Below, piece by piece: positions 1 to 7,405 of a DNA stretch of 37,598 nt (positions are counted from its first letter, which is position 1; the number at the start of each line of letters is the position of its first letter). The stretch is from an uncultured Ruminococcus sp. (lineage in GTDB: Bacteria; Bacillota; Clostridia; Oscillospirales; Acutalibacteraceae), in NCBI GenBank assembly GCA_902777275.1, contig CACYTI010000026.1, forward strand, positions 1 through 37,598, written 5' to 3'. The notes beneath the pieces were generated by a model. That model was not told where the DNA came from. It saw nothing but the letters and a program-made list of their open reading frames with translations, and searched no databases. The translations under genes were made by a program, and so were the position numbers.

Positions 1-552
1 TATACTTGTAATTCCTGAGTATCTAAATGTATATTTAGGAATTTGTGTAATACTATTACCAAAAGTTATATTTCGCAGTTTTTTGCAATTATAAAAAGGC
101 GAATAAGCATATTCCAGTGTGCTTGGAATATACACACTTTCAAGATTGCTGCAGTTGCCAAAGGTATGAGTGCCTAAATATGTAACGCCTTCTGGAATTA
201 CCACTTCTAACAAACCAGTATAGTTTTCAAAGGAATATGAATCTAATTTTTTAATACTATGACCAGAAATACTAGAAGGAACCTCAAGACTACGAACAGA
301 ATTTCTTTTTTCGTTATCTTTACTTATATCATCAATTAATCCTAATATGCAGGCAGTCCCATCATCTAGAATCGAATATTTGAAAATACCACTCTCAAAT
401 TGTTCTGTTCCGACAGGTTCACCAACGGATTCAGCAGCTACTATTTCATTCTCCGTTTCTATTGCACTAACTGAAAACGGTGCAACTGTAACAACCCCTG
501 CCAACATGACCGCACACAATGCCGCTGATAGTAATCTTGTGATTTTCTTCAT
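1..552 (-). CDS. Secreted BspA-like leucine-rich repeat protein, N-terminal part only
   Basis: Reading the minus strand from the ATG at 552 gives an open frame of 184 codons to the window edge, so the C-terminus is missing. It begins MKKITRLLSAALCAVMLAG, a basic start and hydrophobic core typical of a signal peptide, with likely cleavage near residue 29 (FSVSA). From about residue 75 on there are repeats of the form SLEVPSSI, LLEVVIPEGVTYLG, TFGNCSNLESVYIPSTL and LRNITFGNSITQI, the treponemal/BspA LRR pattern (IP.gvt.Ig..aF..C..L). The start is supported by GGAGGGG at 557-563. Such proteins are usually secreted or surface-bound and can act in adhesion; no ligand can be inferred. An IS200-like element ends only about 25 bp upstream and probably separates the gene from its native promoter. 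Confidence 0.85.
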   Translation of the reverse strand, partial: MKKITRLLSAALCAVMLAGVVTVAPFSVSAIETENEIVAAESVGEPVGTEQFESGIFKYSILDDGTACILGLIDDISKDNEKRNSVRSLEVPSSISGHSIKKLDSYSFENYTGLLEVVIPEGVTYLGTHTFGNCSNLESVYIPSTLEYAYSPFYNCKKLRNITFGNSITQIPKYTFRYSGITSI

Positions 553-576
553 AGGAACCCCTCCATAAAATAAAAA

Positions 577-601
577 TCACACCGGCAGAGCCGGTGGTTT
601 T
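577..601 (-). repeat. IS200-like end hairpin, left side of the window
   Basis: The perfect 6-bp hairpin ACCGGC/GCCGGT with loop AGA (581-595) is preceded by TCAC and followed by GGTTTT. It is the partner of the hairpin at 1258-1282. Two further small inverted repeats, GCCCT/AGGGC near 608-619 and CCTCT/AGAGG near 634-644, lie between it and the transposase stop. Confidence 0.75.
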
Positions 602-684
602 ATAACAGCCCTAAAGGGCATTTCACCAGCACACCTCTAAAGAGGTATCACAGGAGCTAAAGCTACCTACCGCATTGGCTCCTG

Positions 685-1152
685 CTACTTCTTTTTAAAT
701 GGATCTTCCCATTCCTTAAAGCTCAACTGATCGTAAACCATATCCTCATGCTCCTGCTCTCGGATATACTTTGCAATTCCATTTTTGTTTCCACCTACTG
801 TACTTACATAGTATCCCCTACACCAGAAATGTCGGTTTCCATATTTATACTTCAAGTTAGAATACCTCTCAAATATTATCATCGTACTCTTGCCTTTGAG
901 ATATCCCATAAAATCACTCACCATTTGGTTGGGCGGTATTTCCACCAACATATGTATGTGGTCTGGCATTGCGTGTGCTTCTATTATATTCACATGTTTT
1001 CGCTCGCATAATTCTCGAAGTATTGCTCCTATATCTGCCCTTAGATTTCCGTATATAGCTTTTCTTCTGTATTTCGGAGCGAAAACAATGTGATATTGAC
1101 ATTTCCAGCTTGTATGTGATAAACTATATGTGTCATTTCCTTTATTGTTCAT
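685..1152 (-). CDS. tnpA: IS200/IS605-family transposase TnpA (Y1 tyrosine, HUH)
   Basis: This 155-residue protein has the length and sequence of IS200 transposases, single-strand-specific HUH nucleases that cut and rejoin DNA through one tyrosine. The metal-binding HUH pair is visible in MPDHIHMLVEIPP (about residues 62-74). The catalytic tyrosine lies in the helix FWCRGYYVSTVGGNKNG (about 109-125). The start is set by GGAGGAT a few bases before the ATG at 1152. That Shine-Dalgarno sequence is inside a long hairpin (1161-1217), which should keep translation low. The frame looks intact, so the element may still be active. Confidence 0.93.
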   Translation of the reverse strand: MNNKGNDTYSLSHTSWKCQYHIVFAPKYRRKAIYGNLRADIGAILRELCERKHVNIIEAHAMPDHIHMLVEIPPNQMVSDFMGYLKGKSTMIIFERYSNLKYKYGNRHFWCRGYYVSTVGGNKNGIAKYIREQEHEDMVYDQLSFKEWEDPFKKK

Positions 1153-1160
1153 CTTTTATC

Positions 1161-1217
1161 CTCCGTTTCGTTAGAGTTTCTGCGGTTGGTAGCCTCTTTT
1201 ACTCTATCAAAACGGAG
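1161..1217 (-). promoter_or_regulatory. Leader hairpin sequestering the tnpA ribosome binding site
   Basis: On the minus strand the arm at 1217-1201 pairs with the arm at 1177-1161 over 17 positions with three mismatches. The 3' arm ends in ACGGAG, which with the next base forms the GGAGG of the tnpA ribosome binding site. A T-run precedes the hairpin. The layout matches the translational block known for Salmonella IS200 tnpA mRNA, where a leader stem hides the Shine-Dalgarno sequence. Confidence 0.7.
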
Positions 1218-1257
1218 ATTTTTTTGTCAACTGCCGCTGACACTAAAGTCCGTACAT

Positions 1258-1282
1258 TCACACCTGCATAGCAGGTGGTTTT
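1258..1282 (-). repeat. IS200-like end hairpin, right side of the window
   Basis: Stem ACCTGC/GCAGGT with loop ATA, in the same TCAC...GGTTTT frame as the hairpin at 577-601. The G-C to T-A exchange keeps the pairing intact. Confidence 0.75.
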
Positions 1283-1295
1283 TTTTATCTGTATA

Positions 1296-1462
1296 ATAAA
1301 AATGCGTGACCCACACGAGCCACGCAGAAAAACGCACAACTCCGATTAACTGCGACGTAAACCATTTACCAAAACACAAGTATGCTTTAGCAGAGCATGC
1401 GTTTTTACCAAAGGATAAAAACACATACTTGCGAATGGTAATAGTATTCAGTTTACGTCGCA
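1296..1462 (-). ncRNA. Candidate small structured RNA with its own promoter and terminator
   Basis: A minus-strand promoter (1468-1496) predicts a start near 1461-1462, exactly at the first base of a nested stem system. Stem 1 is a perfect 12 bp, TGCGACGTAAAC (1462-1451) with its complement at 1362-1351. Inside it CATT pairs with AATG. Stem 2 is a perfect 8 bp, CAAGTATG (1431-1424) with 1384-1377. Stem 2 encloses a stem of about 9 bp with one bulge (1420-1401) and a small TGCT/AGCA loop. A terminator hairpin with a T-rich tail follows at 1298-1325. No convincing protein is encoded. The nested perfect pairing argues against chance. The family is not one I recognise; a small terminal-repeat mobile element is the main alternative. 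Confidence 0.55.
1298..1325 (-). terminator. Intrinsic terminator of the candidate small RNA
   Basis: On the minus strand GCGTGGC and GTCACGC (1325-1319 and 1310-1304) form a stem of six of seven pairs with an 8-base loop. It is followed by ATTTTTATTAT. Confidence 0.6.
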
Positions 1463-1467
1463 CCTAT

Positions 1468-1496
1468 ATTTTACCATAAACAACTATCATTTGCAA
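1468..1496 (-). promoter_or_regulatory. Promoter of the candidate small RNA
   Basis: On the minus strand the -35 is TTGCAA (1496-1491), the spacer is 17 bp and the -10 is TAAAAT (1473-1468), preceded by TGG as in extended -10 promoters. The predicted start falls at the first base of the RNA stem. Confidence 0.6.
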
Positions 1497-1544
1497 TCTG
1501 TTTTTGGCTACTTTTCAAAATGATTTTTTCGGTTGATGTATCTA

Positions 1545-1573
1545 TTGCTATATTAGAGGTGTCGTGGTAAAAT
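1545..1573 (+). promoter_or_regulatory. Promoter of the KAP NTPase gene
   Basis: -35 TTGCTA, 17-bp spacer, -10 TAAAAT with an upstream TGG. It lies about 50 bp before the start codon and diverges from the small-RNA promoter at 1468-1496, leaving only about 48 bp between the two -35 boxes. Confidence 0.55.
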
Positions 1574-1626
1574 CTAAATATATCTCTTTGTTAAGATAAG
1601 GAAAACTGAAAGCGAGGACAAGAAAA

Positions 1627-3789
1627 ATGTTTAACACTGATAAGCCAATAGAAAATATAGGCGCTGATTTATTAAATAGGGCATCATTTTCAGAACAGCT
1701 TGCAAATGCAATATTATCTTATACTAACACAGATAATTTCACAATAAGCATTTGCGGGAAATGGGGATCGGGCAAAACTTCTATACTCAATATGATAGAA
1801 AAACATATCGATAAAACCACCTCAGAATATGATGAAAATCGGAAACCAATTATTATTCACTTTAATCCATGGAATTATTCAGATCAAAATCAATTAATTA
1901 TCCAGTTTTTTGCAACTATTCGTGAAGAATTAGATATTCATTCAAAGAGTGAAAGCTTGTCGAAAATAGGCAACGCGTTACAAGCATATTCAGAATTCTT
2001 TGATTATGCCGAATTAATCCCCGTAGCCGGAAAGTTTATTAAGATAGCTAAATTAGTAATGAAAAGAACAGGTGAGGAAATCTCTAAAGGGCAGAGTGAT
2101 AATCTTAGTATAAAGAAAAAAGAAGTAACAGAAGCATTACTTGAACAGCAACAAAAGCTAATTGTAATTATTGATGATATTGACAGATTAAACAACAATC
2201 AAATAAGGTCTATTTTTCAGCTTGTTAATTCTTTGGCGGGATTTCCAAATATGATTTATTTACTCTCTTTTGATAGAGAAGTAGTGGCAAGAGCTCTGAG
2301 CGAAGAACAGAATTGTGACGGCGAGGAATATCTCGAAAAAATAATTCAGGTTCCGTTTGATATCCCGGAAGCAAATCAAAACTTGGTTCACAAAGTGTTA
2401 TTTGATAAGCTTGACAAGTTGTGGTTTGCCGATACTCCAGACATAGAATTTGAAGAAGATTACTGGTACAGCATTTTTAATCATTGTATTTCTCCATTTA
2501 TTAAAAGCATTCGAGATGTTAACAGGATAATCAATGTTTATCAATTTAAGTATTCTTTAGTACGAGACGAAACGAATGGCATAGACTTACTTGCAATTAC
2601 AACTTTGCAAATCTGTGCTCCAGAGATATATGACTGGATATACACAAACATTGATAGTATTTGTGGCAGCGTATATACACTTGGTATGTCTGCTGATGAG
2701 CAAAAGAAAACCTATAACAATTATCTGGAGAGTTTTGAAGAAATATATTATAATCCTCAATTGATGATGCAAGTTATCCAAACAATTTTTCCCAAGTTTT
2801 CATTCAGAACAGGAGGCTATTATCATTCTAATGATTCTGAAGAAGAACTGAGAAGGAAGCAGAAGATAGCTTGTAATACTCGCTCATCTCTGTATTTTAC
2901 TCTTTCGTTAGAGGACGTAGCGATTTCAAAACAAGAATTGTTGGAATCGATTAATTGCTATAACAAAGATGAACTTGAAATTTATTTAAATGATTTAGTA
3001 GAACATAATAAAATGTTGGAGTATGCCAGAGAGTTATGCTCATATACTGATGATATTCCGGAAGAAAGGAAAGAACTCATTTTAAAAGAATTGATCAATC
3101 AATTGACTTTAGCGGATAACAATGAGTCAAGAGGATTATTTCAAGCAAGTCCGAGTTATTATATTCTGGAGTGCATATGGAAGATACTCATTAGCTTACC
3201 CAAAGATATTAATGAACAATTATTCTTAAAGCTCCTTGACTCAGCTCAGCTTAATGAGTTTTCGGTAATTGTGGGGTTGATACTGGAAACAGAGAGAGCC
3301 TACGGACGAATCGGGGATAATATTAAATATAACTATCGATTTCTTGATGAAGCACAATTAGAGAATATTGAAAAGACTATTATCAGATCATTGAAAGATA
3401 GAATAAAAAATGATGATGTGATGAGCGCAACATCTTTTTATTCTGTTTATGTCTTTTGGTATCACATTGATAAGGTTTCTTTGGATGACTATATGAAATC
3501 TGCACTTTGTTCGGCGATAAATGTTCTCAAATACTTAACCAAAATAGGTGCTAATCATTGGAACTCGAACCATGGAGGTGGATGGGGATTTAATGCCGAT
3601 GGTTTTGATGGATATATAAGCGATGAAGATGCATACAATAGCATTTTATCTTTAAAACAGACAGAAGATTTCAGAAAAATGGATGAACAATCAAAAAGGA
3701 TTGCGGTTGCCTACTGCTTATGGTATGAAACCAAAGAAAGACATATTGAAGACAAATCAATTGATGAACACATTGGAGACTGGATGTGA
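1627..3789 (+). CDS. KAP-family P-loop NTPase
   Basis: This 720-residue protein has the KAP P-loop NTPase signature. The Walker A is GKWGSGKTS (44-52), the family's IHFNPWNYS segment follows at about 77-85, and the Walker B is IVIIDDIDRLNN (about 178-190), followed by LVNSLAGFPNMIYLLSFDREVV. KAP proteins (Kidins220/ARMS, PifA) include membrane NTPases; PifA of the F plasmid excludes phage T7. Here the region between the Walker motifs has only one weakly hydrophobic stretch (about 120-145), so a membrane insertion is doubtful. The C-terminal 350 residues match nothing I recognise. The gene is markedly AT-rich and is followed by an ATPase, a membrane protein and a recombinase. A defence role is inferred from family and context only. 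Confidence 0.85.
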   Translation: MFNTDKPIENIGADLLNRASFSEQLANAILSYTNTDNFTISICGKWGSGKTSILNMIEKHIDKTTSEYDENRKPIIIHFNPWNYSDQNQLIIQFFATIREELDIHSKSESLSKIGNALQAYSEFFDYAELIPVAGKFIKIAKLVMKRTGEEISKGQSDNLSIKKKEVTEALLEQQQKLIVIIDDIDRLNNNQIRSIFQLVNSLAGFPNMIYLLSFDREVVARALSEEQNCDGEEYLEKIIQVPFDIPEANQNLVHKVLFDKLDKLWFADTPDIEFEEDYWYSIFNHCISPFIKSIRDVNRIINVYQFKYSLVRDETNGIDLLAITTLQICAPEIYDWIYTNIDSICGSVYTLGMSADEQKKTYNNYLESFEEIYYNPQLMMQVIQTIFPKFSFRTGGYYHSNDSEEELRRKQKIACNTRSSLYFTLSLEDVAISKQELLESINCYNKDELEIYLNDLVEHNKMLEYARELCSYTDDIPEERKELILKELINQLTLADNNESRGLFQASPSYYILECIWKILISLPKDINEQLFLKLLDSAQLNEFSVIVGLILETERAYGRIGDNIKYNYRFLDEAQLENIEKTIIRSLKDRIKNDDVMSATSFYSVYVFWYHIDKVSLDDYMKSALCSAINVLKYLTKIGANHWNSNHGGGWGFNADGFDGYISDEDAYNSILSLKQTEDFRKMDEQSKRIAVAYCLWYETKERHIEDKSIDEHIGDWM

Positions 3790-3825
3790 TTTTTTAGAAA
3801 AACGGACAAAATAAATTTGAAACAG

Positions 3826-3854
3826 TTGAATAATCGGACATTTTATGGTATACT
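3826..3854 (+). promoter_or_regulatory. Promoter of the AAA/DUF4143 gene
   Basis: -35 TTGAAT, exactly 17 bp, -10 TATACT with TGG in front (extended -10). It lies inside what would be coding sequence if the earlier in-frame TTG at 3817 were the start. This argues for the later start at 3880 and for expression independent of the KAP gene. Confidence 0.65.
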
Positions 3855-3879
3855 AACCATAGAAAAGGAGACGATTGCT

Positions 3880-5232
3880 TTGATTCACAGAAAAATCGAA
3901 CGGCGCTTAGATGATTTTTATAAAAGCGAAAACCGAAAAGCTTTGCTGATTACTGGTGCGCGGCAGGTCGGCAAGACCTATATTATCCGCGAGCTTGGCA
4001 AAAAATACAAATCATTCATAGAAATCAACTTTTTAGAGAACCCCAATGCTCGCGCTTTGTTTGAGAACGCAACGGACAGCAATGATTTGCTGCTCCGTTT
4101 ATCTGCTGTTACGACAACGCCTTTGATTAAGGGCGAAACCCTGATTTTCCTCGATGAAGTGCAGGAATGCAAGGAGATTGTCACTGCTGTCAAGTTTCTT
4201 GTTGATGAGGGTAGTTACCGTTATATCCTCAGCGGATCGTTGCTTGGTGTGGATTTGAAAGATATTCGTTCCGTGCCTGTCGGTTATATGGATATTGTCG
4301 AAATGTATCCGCTGGATTTCGAGGAATTTATCCGTGCGTACGGCGTTTCAGACCGCGTCATGAATAAACTCAAAGAATGCTTTGACAACAAGACAACCGT
4401 TGATGCCGTTGTCCACGAAAAAATGATGGAGCTGTTCAGGCTCTATTTAATTGTCGGCGGTATGCCGTCAGTTGTGAACCAATATCTTGCCACCAATAAT
4501 TTGCAGGAAGTTGTGCAGGAACAACGGAATATTATCGCTCTCTACAAAAAAGACATCGCCAAATACGACCCGAAAAACAAGTTGTATTTGGAAGATATTT
4601 TTGATTTGATTCCAAGTGAGCTGAACGCGAAAAACAAGCGCTTTATTTTGAAAAATCTGAACGAAAACTTTAAGCTTTCGCGTTATACCAACAGCTTTAT
4701 TTGGCTGAAGGACGCAGGCGTAGCCTTGCCGACTTTTTGCGTTAATGAACCGGTTTCACCGCTGTTGCTTTCAAAAAGCACAAATCTCTTTAAGCTGTTT
4801 TTGTCTGACGTCGGTTTATTGGCGGCTATGTATATGGACAATATTCAGATAAAGATTCTGAACAAAGAGAAGGATATCAATTTCGGTTCCATCTACGAAA
4901 ACGCAGCAGCTCAGGAATTAAAAGCACACGGTTTTGATTTATATTACTTCAACAGTAAGAAACAAGGCGAGTTGGATTTTGTTGTTGAGCAAAACGGAAA
5001 TGTATTACCGATTGAAATAAAATCCGGCAAGGACTATACCAAGCACGCAGCATTGAGTAATGTGATGGCAAATGACGATTATGCTATTAAACAGGCATAC
5101 GTCTTTCATAACGGCAACGTCAGCACGAAAGAAAAGATTGCATATCTGCCGATTTATATGCTGATGTTTGTGCAGAAGGTAAACGAACCGGAAGAGATGA
5201 TTTATAAGATTAATTTGGATATTCTAAAATAA
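3880..5232 (+). CDS. AAA-type ATPase with DUF4143 C-terminal domain
   Basis: The start chosen is the TTG at 3880, preceded by AAAAGGAG with a 9-base gap and by a good promoter. The product is 450 residues. The AAA_14 domain shows Walker A GARQVGKT (26-33), Walker B ETLIFLDEVQ and the sensor segment YRYILSGSLLG. The DUF4143 part follows, ending in a PD-(D/E)XK-like core, GELDFVV...LPIEIKSGKDY. These ATPases are very common in gut Clostridia and Bacteroidetes, often several per genome, and their role is unsettled. Base composition is richer in GC than in the genes on either side, so this gene may have a different origin from the KAP and membrane protein genes. Confidence 0.88.
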   Translation: MIHRKIERRLDDFYKSENRKALLITGARQVGKTYIIRELGKKYKSFIEINFLENPNARALFENATDSNDLLLRLSAVTTTPLIKGETLIFLDEVQECKEIVTAVKFLVDEGSYRYILSGSLLGVDLKDIRSVPVGYMDIVEMYPLDFEEFIRAYGVSDRVMNKLKECFDNKTTVDAVVHEKMMELFRLYLIVGGMPSVVNQYLATNNLQEVVQEQRNIIALYKKDIAKYDPKNKLYLEDIFDLIPSELNAKNKRFILKNLNENFKLSRYTNSFIWLKDAGVALPTFCVNEPVSPLLLSKSTNLFKLFLSDVGLLAAMYMDNIQIKILNKEKDINFGSIYENAAAQELKAHGFDLYYFNSKKQGELDFVVEQNGNVLPIEIKSGKDYTKHAALSNVMANDDYAIKQAYVFHNGNVSTKEKIAYLPIYMLMFVQKVNEPEEMIYKINLDILK

Positions 5233-5247
5233 GAAAGAGAGAAACTA

Positions 5248-5841
5248 ATGGGAGAAAAAATCTTTGATTTACTCAAAAGCTTAGCAACCGGTAATAAAAG
5301 CAAAAAATTCTGGGGAGCACTGATAGTAATATTCATTATCGTATTAATAGTATTTCCATATCTAGATGCAAATTTCTTTTACTATAATAGAATTGAAAAA
5401 AGAATTGATAATCTAACCTCCATTGTAGAATTAAATGATGATAAAATTCACAAAAATCAAGGTTTGCTTTTGGAATACGAAAGTATAATTCGAGAAATAA
5501 ATGACGCAAATCAAAAGAGTCTAAATACATTTAATAACAGTACGGATAATGAGTTTGACTTCTGGGCAAAAGCTATCAGTGGAGGTCTCTTATTTGCTAT
5601 TATTGGCATTATTGGTTTATTCAAAAAGAATAATACAAAAATGACTTTTTCGGTTTTCTTTAAAAATAATTTTTTGATTTTTATCGTTTGTTCACTATTT
5701 GCTGTTATACTTTCATTCATCTTTTCTAAAATTCCTACACTGGGAAATGTTTGGGTTAATGTAATTGCTGCACCTATTGTTGAATTAATTATAATTTACC
5801 TGTTTACAAAATCAAATAACAAAAAGGATGAGGTAAAATGA
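5248..5841 (+). CDS. Hypothetical membrane protein with coiled coil and four helices
   Basis: This 197-residue protein matches no family I recognise. One membrane segment is near the N-terminus (about 21-39, GALIVIFIIVLIVFPYL). A charged, probably coiled-coil stretch follows (about 45-100). Three more helices lie at about 108-125, 143-160 and 167-187, before a lysine-rich tail. The start follows AAGAAAGAGAG. It lies 15 bp after the AAA/DUF4143 gene, and its stop overlaps the recombinase start (ATGA), so all three are probably co-transcribed. It is strongly AT-rich, like the KAP gene. An effector or sensor role with the ATPases is possible but unproven. Confidence 0.75.
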   Translation: MGEKIFDLLKSLATGNKSKKFWGALIVIFIIVLIVFPYLDANFFYYNRIEKRIDNLTSIVELNDDKIHKNQGLLLEYESIIREINDANQKSLNTFNNSTDNEFDFWAKAISGGLLFAIIGIIGLFKKNNTKMTFSVFFKNNFLIFIVCSLFAVILSFIFSKIPTLGNVWVNVIAAPIVELIIIYLFTKSNNKKDEVK

Positions 5842-7364
5842 ACGGTGTCATCTACGCTCGCTATTCCTCCGACAACCAGCGTGAGGAAAGTATTGACGGA
5901 CAGGTTCGTGAGTGCTTGGCTTATGCGGAGAAAAACGGGATTCGGATTGTTGAAACGTATATTGACCGGGCAATGACCGCGAAAACGGACAAACGTCCCG
6001 ATTTTCAGCGGATGATTAAGGACAGTTACAAAAAGGGCTTTAACATTGTTATCGTCTGGAAACTCGACAGGTTTGCGCGTAACCGCTTTGATTCCGCTAA
6101 GTACAAGATGATACTTCGTCAGAACGAAGTCCGTGTCTTATCGGCGACAGAAGCCATTTCAAGCCGTCCAGAGGGAATTCTGATGGAATCTATGCTCGAA
6201 GGCTGGGCAGAGTATTATTCAGCTGAGCTTGCCGAGAAGGTTATACGCGGTCAGACAGAAAACGCCCTGAAATGCAAATCCAACGGCGGTACGCTTCCAT
6301 TTGGCTATTATGTCGATGACGAGCAGCATTTTCAAATCAATCTTGATACCGCTCCGTTTGTATGTGTGGCGTTTCAGATGTACGACGAAGGCTACACAAT
6401 GAAGGAAATAGCCGCTGATTTCAAGCGCAGAGGAATCAAAAATACGCGCGGAACGGATTTTACTATCAACACCATATCCAATTTGCTGTCAAACAGGCGC
6501 TACATAGGCGAATACAAATACCGTGATATTGTCATTCCTGACGGTATTCCGGCGATTGTTGACAAGGATTTGTTTGACCGCGTACAGCAACAGATTGAGA
6601 AAAACAAGAAAGCGCCTGCCCGGTATAAGGCAGACGCGAATTATATTCTCACAACAAAACTCTATTGCGGCAAATGTATGTCGTTCATGGTAGGCGAAAG
6701 CGGTACCAGTCACAATGCGAACACCTATCGTTATTACAAGTGCATAACCGCCAAGCGCAAAAAGGGCTGCGATAAGAAAGCGGTCAAAAAGGATTGGATT
6801 GAGGAAATCGTTATCAATCAGATTAAGAAGGTCATTTTTGATGATGATTTAATTGAAGCGATTGCCGAGCGTGTATATCAGCTGCAAGACCAAGAAAACA
6901 CGACAGTTCCTCTGTTGAGAAAGCAACTGGCAGAAACAGAAAAGAGCATTGAAAATGTCCTCAACGCGATTGAGCAGGGTATCATCACACCTTCCACCAA
7001 ACAGCGGTTGGAGGAATTGGAACAGCGCAAGCAAAATCTGCAAATCGAAATCGCCAAGGAAAACATCAAGAAGCCTGTGCTTACAAAGGAACAGATTTTA
7101 TTCTGGCTGCACCGTTTCAGAAATATTGACACCAAAAACATCAAACACCGTAAAAGATTGGTGGACAGCTTTGTAAACTCCGTCGTTTTGTATGATGACA
7201 GGATAGAATTCTTTTTCAACTACAAAGACGGAGCGAAAACGCTTACGCTTGACGAGTTGGGTAAAAGTTCGGATTTACTCAACTCTGCTCCACCAAAAAA
7301 GAAACCTCTTTTGTCTGCCAGGGCAAAAGAGGTTTTTATTGTTGTACATCGGAGTCAAACATAG
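5838..7364 (+). CDS. Large serine recombinase
   Basis: The product is 508 residues, the usual size of large serine integrases. The N-terminal resolvase fold carries the nucleophile motif YARYSSDNQ (serine 10 or 11) and VWKLDRFARNRFD, which is the conserved DRxxR stretch. The recombinase domain (about 150-260) contains GTLPFGYYVDD and TISNLLSNRRYIGEYKYRD. A zinc ribbon follows (LYCGKCMSF...YYKC...KKGC), then a long coiled coil (about 345-410). Such enzymes integrate and excise phages or conjugative and mobilisable elements. It is coupled to the upstream membrane protein gene by a 4-base overlap. No att core could be identified. The last 20 codons overlap a terminator hairpin. Confidence 0.93.
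   Translation: MNGVIYARYSSDNQREESIDGQVRECLAYAEKNGIRIVETYIDRAMTAKTDKRPDFQRMIKDSYKKGFNIVIVWKLDRFARNRFDSAKYKMILRQNEVRVLSATEAISSRPEGILMESMLEGWAEYYSAELAEKVIRGQTENALKCKSNGGTLPFGYYVDDEQHFQINLDTAPFVCVAFQMYDEGYTMKEIAADFKRRGIKNTRGTDFTINTISNLLSNRRYIGEYKYRDIVIPDGIPAIVDKDLFDRVQQQIEKNKKAPARYKADANYILTTKLYCGKCMSFMVGESGTSHNANTYRYYKCITAKRKKGCDKKAVKKDWIEEIVINQIKKVIFDDDLIEAIAERVYQLQDQENTTVPLLRKQLAETEKSIENVLNAIEQGIITPSTKQRLEELEQRKQNLQIEIAKENIKKPVLTKEQILFWLHRFRNIDTKNIKHRKRLVDSFVNSVVLYDDRIEFFFNYKDGAKTLTLDELGKSSDLLNSAPPKKKPLLSARAKEVFIVVHRSQT
7302..7340 (+). terminator. Intrinsic terminator inside the 3' end of the recombinase gene
   Basis: Arms AAACCTCTTTTG (7302-7313) and CAAAAGAGGTTT (7324-7335) pair perfectly over 12 bp and are followed by a T-rich tail. 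The whole structure lies before the recombinase stop codon, so transcripts ending here would lack a stop codon. Confidence 0.75.
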
Positions 7365-7370
7365 TATAAT
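7342..7370 (+). promoter_or_regulatory. Promoter of the TraX-like gene
   Basis: -35 TTGTAC, 17-bp spacer, -10 TATAAT. It overlaps the recombinase stop codon and lies 36 bp before the ATG at 7406, giving the TraX-like gene its own transcript after the terminator at 7302-7340. Confidence 0.65.
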
Positions 7371-7405
7371 TATCTTAACAAATCGGTATTTGTAGGAAAA
7401 CCGGA

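Larger units (their letters stand above)
577..1282 (-). mobile_element. IS200/IS605-family insertion sequence (IS200 type, transposase only)
   Basis: The outer limits are set by two same-orientation 25-base segments, 577-601 and 1258-1282, which agree at 22 of 25 positions. Each folds into a 6-bp hairpin with a 3-base loop followed by GTGGTTTT. Two of the three differences form one compensatory pair (G-C on the left, T-A on the right), so the fold itself is conserved. Subterminal hairpins of this kind, in the same orientation at both ends, are what Y1 transposases recognise on single-stranded DNA. The element holds one transposase gene and no TnpB. The exact cleavage sites cannot be fixed without an empty-site comparison. 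Confidence 0.82.

Noticed and set aside
1296-1462. Retron msr-msd RNA
   Set aside because: No reverse transcriptase is encoded anywhere in the window, and the fold does not show the expected a1/a2 ends beside such a gene.
1227-1463. Minus-strand frame of 78 codons over the small-RNA locus
   Set aside because: No ribosome site, no protein-like composition, and it covers stems and IS end hairpins that explain the sequence better.
5838-7405. Attachment site of the serine recombinase
   Set aside because: No convincing direct repeat or core pair was found around the recombinase; the other element end may lie outside the window.
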